From a virus: a DNA stretch of 22,352 nucleotides. The stretch lies in the IMG/VR virus record IMGVR_UViG_3300022591_000075, positions 1 to 22,352 of that record. One strand, given 5' to 3'. A program made the translations under genes and the position numbers. Positions 20,040 through 22,352 of this stretch are shown here, piece by piece; position 1 is the first letter of the stretch; the number at the start of each line of letters is the position of its first letter. The notes beneath the pieces were generated by a model. It did not search any database. It saw only the letters and a list, made by a program, of their open reading frames with translations, and was not told where the DNA came from.

Positions 20040-21671
20040 ATGAATCGCCGCGGACGTATCCCCTTCGTCCTCGGCGCCGCGGGCCTGTTGCTAGCTTTGG
20101 GAGCGCTAGCAACGGGCCTGGTCGGCGCCCCCGCACCCGGCAGCGCCTCTGCCACCAACTGCGGTCTGCAGCTCGGCGGGACGGTCGCGTTCTGCGACAC
20201 GTTCGACGCACCCGCGGGCACCGGCAACCGCGCCGGTGACCTGAACGGGCAGGTCTGGGGAGTCTCGCGCGCGACTGGTAACGAGAACATCGGCGGCCTC
20301 TACAACGCATGGACCTCGGCCCAGCTCGACCTTTGCGGGACAACCGTGGCGGCACCCGCGCCGAGCGACGTGCGCATCTGCAACGGCCAGCTCCGCGATG
20401 CGATGAACGACGGCGGCACGGTCGCGGTCGTGGCCATGTACCCGAAGCAGCCTTTTGATTTCGCGGGCCGCACCGGGACGATCGCATTCGATGTCACCGA
20501 CGACAGCAACGGCACGCATCAGGCGTGGCCCGAGCTTTGGGTGACGGACAAGCCTGTCCCCGCACCATTCGCCCACTTCGGGGAGTGGAACTCGCCCCAG
20601 AACGGGTTTGGGATACGCTTCGGCGGGAGCTTCGCACCCGGCACCGGCGACGCGCTCTGCCCCATCGCCAACACACACCGTATCGGCGTGGATTCGGCCA
20701 TCGTCGTCACGAATCTCATCTCGGCGGACAGCGCCTGGACGGGTGGGCCCATCACCGTAACGGAAAAGGGCTGCGTGCTGGCGTCATCCGGCCCGAACGG
20801 CGGGATGAACCACGTCGAGGTGCGCCCGTCGGCGACCGGCATCGACATATGGATGAGCGACGCGGGCAGCACCACGCTCAAGCTTGTCAGCACCATCACC
20901 GCACCGATTCCGCTTAGTCGTGGACTAGTCTGGCTGGAGGATGTCCACTACAACGCGGGCAAGGATGGGGGCACCCAGCGCATCCATACCTTCGCCTGGG
21001 ACAATCTGGCGTTCGATGGCCCCTTCACCTACCACGACCTCTCGTATGACGTCCTCGACGGCACGAACGTCAACGCCGATGGAACCGTAAACCTCGGCTA
21101 CCGCGCCACCTCGCCCAGCGACCGGGTCAACGTCAGCACGCTGCCGATGGCGGCTGCGGACATCGCTGCGGCGGCCGACCAGCGGCTGATGTTCAACTTC
21201 TATGAGTACAACGCCCCGCTGACGCTCAGCTACACCATCAACGGGCACGCATATTCTGCTCCCTGGCCGGACTCGAACAACAACGGGTTTACGTCGCGGT
21301 CCATCTCAATCCCGCTGAACAAGGCCGACTTGGTCGCTGGGGCGCAGTCGGTCAGCATCTGGGCTGACCAGGCGATCATCGTCTCCAACATCAACATCGT
21401 CCTCGTGAACGTACCGAGCGGAGGGGTGCCGACATCGACTCCAACATCCACGGCCACGGCGACGTCCACCTCTACGTCTACCCCTACCCCTACCCCTACG
21501 GCGTCTCCGACAGCTACCGCAACACCTACCGTCGCTGCAACCAGCACGCCAACTGCTACACCAACGCCAACCCCGATCTGCCGCCAGGTGTGGCAGCGGA
21601 GCACCGACGGCGGGACGACCTGGGGTAACTGGTACCTCGACGCGGCCTGTCCGGCGGGCGGCCACAGCTAA
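20040..21671 (+). CDS. Large protein with signal peptide, concanavalin A-like domain and Thr/Pro linker
   Basis: 543 aa. N-terminus MNRRGRIPFVLGAAGLLLAL with a hydrophobic core to about residue 30 and a likely cleavage after SASA near residue 38: a Sec signal peptide, unusual for a virion protein. Residues about 45-330 look like a beta-sandwich of the concanavalin A/laminarinase type (TVAFCDTFDAPAGTGN near the start, later AWPELWVTDK), but no clear catalytic Glu pair is seen. A second beta domain (335-458) precedes a Thr/Ser/Pro linker (460-512) and a short C-terminal segment with C514 and C537. No Shine-Dalgarno; it starts three bases after the previous stop. It may be a secreted or cell-surface lysogenic factor or a receptor-binding protein acquired from a host. 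Confidence 0.7.
   Translation: MNRRGRIPFVLGAAGLLLALGALATGLVGAPAPGSASATNCGLQLGGTVAFCDTFDAPAGTGNRAGDLNGQVWGVSRATGNENIGGLYNAWTSAQLDLCGTTVAAPAPSDVRICNGQLRDAMNDGGTVAVVAMYPKQPFDFAGRTGTIAFDVTDDSNGTHQAWPELWVTDKPVPAPFAHFGEWNSPQNGFGIRFGGSFAPGTGDALCPIANTHRIGVDSAIVVTNLISADSAWTGGPITVTEKGCVLASSGPNGGMNHVEVRPSATGIDIWMSDAGSTTLKLVSTITAPIPLSRGLVWLEDVHYNAGKDGGTQRIHTFAWDNLAFDGPFTYHDLSYDVLDGTNVNADGTVNLGYRATSPSDRVNVSTLPMAAADIAAAADQRLMFNFYEYNAPLTLSYTINGHAYSAPWPDSNNNGFTSRSISIPLNKADLVAGAQSVSIWADQAIIVSNINIVLVNVPSGGVPTSTPTSTATATSTSTSTPTPTPTASPTATATPTVAATSTPTATPTPTPICRQVWQRSTDGGTTWGNWYLDAACPAGGHS
21479..21499 (+). repeat. TACCCC tandem repeat in the Thr/Pro linker
   Basis: Three perfect TACCCC units plus TAC, within a longer run of Thr and Pro/Ser/Ala codons (about 21425-21575). 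Unequal slippage by six bases would add or remove one Thr-Pro pair. Confidence 0.85.
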
Positions 21672-21682
21672 GGAGTATCCCG

Positions 21683-22252
21683 ATGGCCAACAATACCTTT
21701 GTTGAACAGCTTCTCGCGAACTTGGGCGTGGGTCCCACCACGTTTAGCAGCTTCACGACGGCCAAGTCCGTCATCCCGGCCACGAGCCTGCGGACAATCG
21801 GCGCAAACGAGATGTACATCGGCAAGATGTACCGGCTCAACGTGTGGGGCGCTGTTTCGAACATCGTCACCACGCCTGGGACGCTCACGTTTCAGCTGAT
21901 GATCGGCTCGGCGATCGCATGGTCATCCGGCGCGCTCCAGATGGACAACGTAGCGGGAACGCTGCTGCCGTTTCACCTTGAGGTGTTTCTCGTTTGCCGT
22001 GCGATTGGCACGGGTACGAATGCGAACCTCATTGGTATGGGCGACATCACGTCGGAGACGTTCGTCACGACTGCCGGTGGCGTGGCCACCGCGACGCAGG
22101 AAGTGCTGCAAACACCTGTCACCACTCCTGCTGTTGGTGGTGGGTTCGACTCGACCATCGCCAACGTCGCCGACTTCTGGGCCGGATTCTCGATCTCGAA
22201 TGCGGCGAACTCGATACGCGTTGAGATGATCTCGCTTGAGGCGCTGAACTAG
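21683..22252 (+). CDS. Beta-rich tail or virion protein of unknown family
   Basis: 189 aa, ATG 21683 with AAGGAG seven bases upstream. It begins MANNTFVEQLLANLGVGPTT and continues with alternating strands (IGKMYRLNVWGAVSN, GTLTFQLMIGSAIAWSSGA) and a helix-poor C-terminus ending IRVEMISLEALN. The composition resembles jelly-roll-like phage surface or fibre proteins. No signal peptide. It follows the secreted-type protein and precedes another gene of the same operon. No family recognised. Confidence 0.65.
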   Translation: MANNTFVEQLLANLGVGPTTFSSFTTAKSVIPATSLRTIGANEMYIGKMYRLNVWGAVSNIVTTPGTLTFQLMIGSAIAWSSGALQMDNVAGTLLPFHLEVFLVCRAIGTGTNANLIGMGDITSETFVTTAGGVATATQEVLQTPVTTPAVGGGFDSTIANVADFWAGFSISNAANSIRVEMISLEALN

Positions 22253-22277
22253 GGCTACCCAGACCGGAGGCTCCTAG

Positions 22278-22352
22278 ATGACGATCGCGCTTGTCGGGCA
22301 TGTCTCCGCAGGCTCCGCGCGGCGCGTGTGGCCGACGGCCAACGGCCGCAAC
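22278..22352 (+). CDS. Partial ORF at right edge
   Basis: ATG 22278 with GGAGG eight bases upstream, open for 25 codons to the window end. It begins MTIALVGHVSAGSARRVWPT. The start resembles those of some phage tail proteins with an early GHVSAGS-like turn, but too little is visible to assign it. Same strand and spacing as the tail-tip operon. Confidence 0.6.
   Translation, partial: MTIALVGHVSAGSARRVWPTANGRN

Noticed and set aside
21230-21604. Reverse-strand Val/Gly repeat ORF
   Set aside because: Only the complement of the Thr/Pro linker codons.

Overview
This window is a stretch of a tailed double-stranded DNA bacteriophage or prophage (Caudoviricetes), GC-rich, with tightly packed genes and many 4-nt or 1-nt start/stop overlaps. 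It runs from the edge of a leftward control region, through packaging and head genes, into the tail genes, and is cut at both ends. The head genes resemble phage Mu (portal of the gp29 type, gpF-like head morphogenesis domain, gpI-like protease with embedded scaffold, gpT-like capsid, gpG-like head-tail protein). The tail genes follow the long non-contractile (siphovirus) order: tube, frameshifted chaperone, tape measure, distal tail. No transposase, integrase, sheath or att site is seen. The host cannot be read directly. High GC and a secreted-type protein with a long Thr/Pro linker are compatible with Chloroflexota or a similar high-GC phylum, but that is inference.

Layout. (1) Positions 1-1249, leftward: an HNH endonuclease, then an intergenic control region at 538-775 packed with inverted repeats, then three small genes including an Xre-like HTH regulator. 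Two of the small genes share an identical 15-nt leader that includes their GTG start. (2) 1330-5064, rightward: a ParB-like/DNA methyltransferase fusion, small and large terminase, and an unknown protein. (3) 5095-7888: a portal fused to a gpF-like domain and a zinc ribbon, then two small overlapping ORFs. (4) 7889-11133: a promoter with a perfect palindrome abutting its -35 box, a structured leader, protease/scaffold with an internal start, decoration protein, and major capsid protein lying between two strong hairpins. (5) 11152-12917: head-tail connector genes. (6) 13011-19120: tail tube with an inserted beta domain, two small cysteine-motif proteins (one Com-like), tail assembly chaperone with an A_AAA_AAC -1 frameshift, tape measure and distal tail protein. 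(7) 19132-22352: tail-tip or virion-surface proteins, including a 543-aa protein with a signal peptide and Thr/Pro linker.

How it works together: the methyltransferase probably modifies phage DNA; the terminase pair cuts and drives DNA through the portal; the protease matures a capsid built on the C-terminal scaffold; connector genes join head to tail; the chaperone pair loads the tape measure, whose 951 residues suggest a tail of roughly 140 nm. The last genes probably form or decorate the tail tip, except that the signal-peptide protein may act outside the virion.
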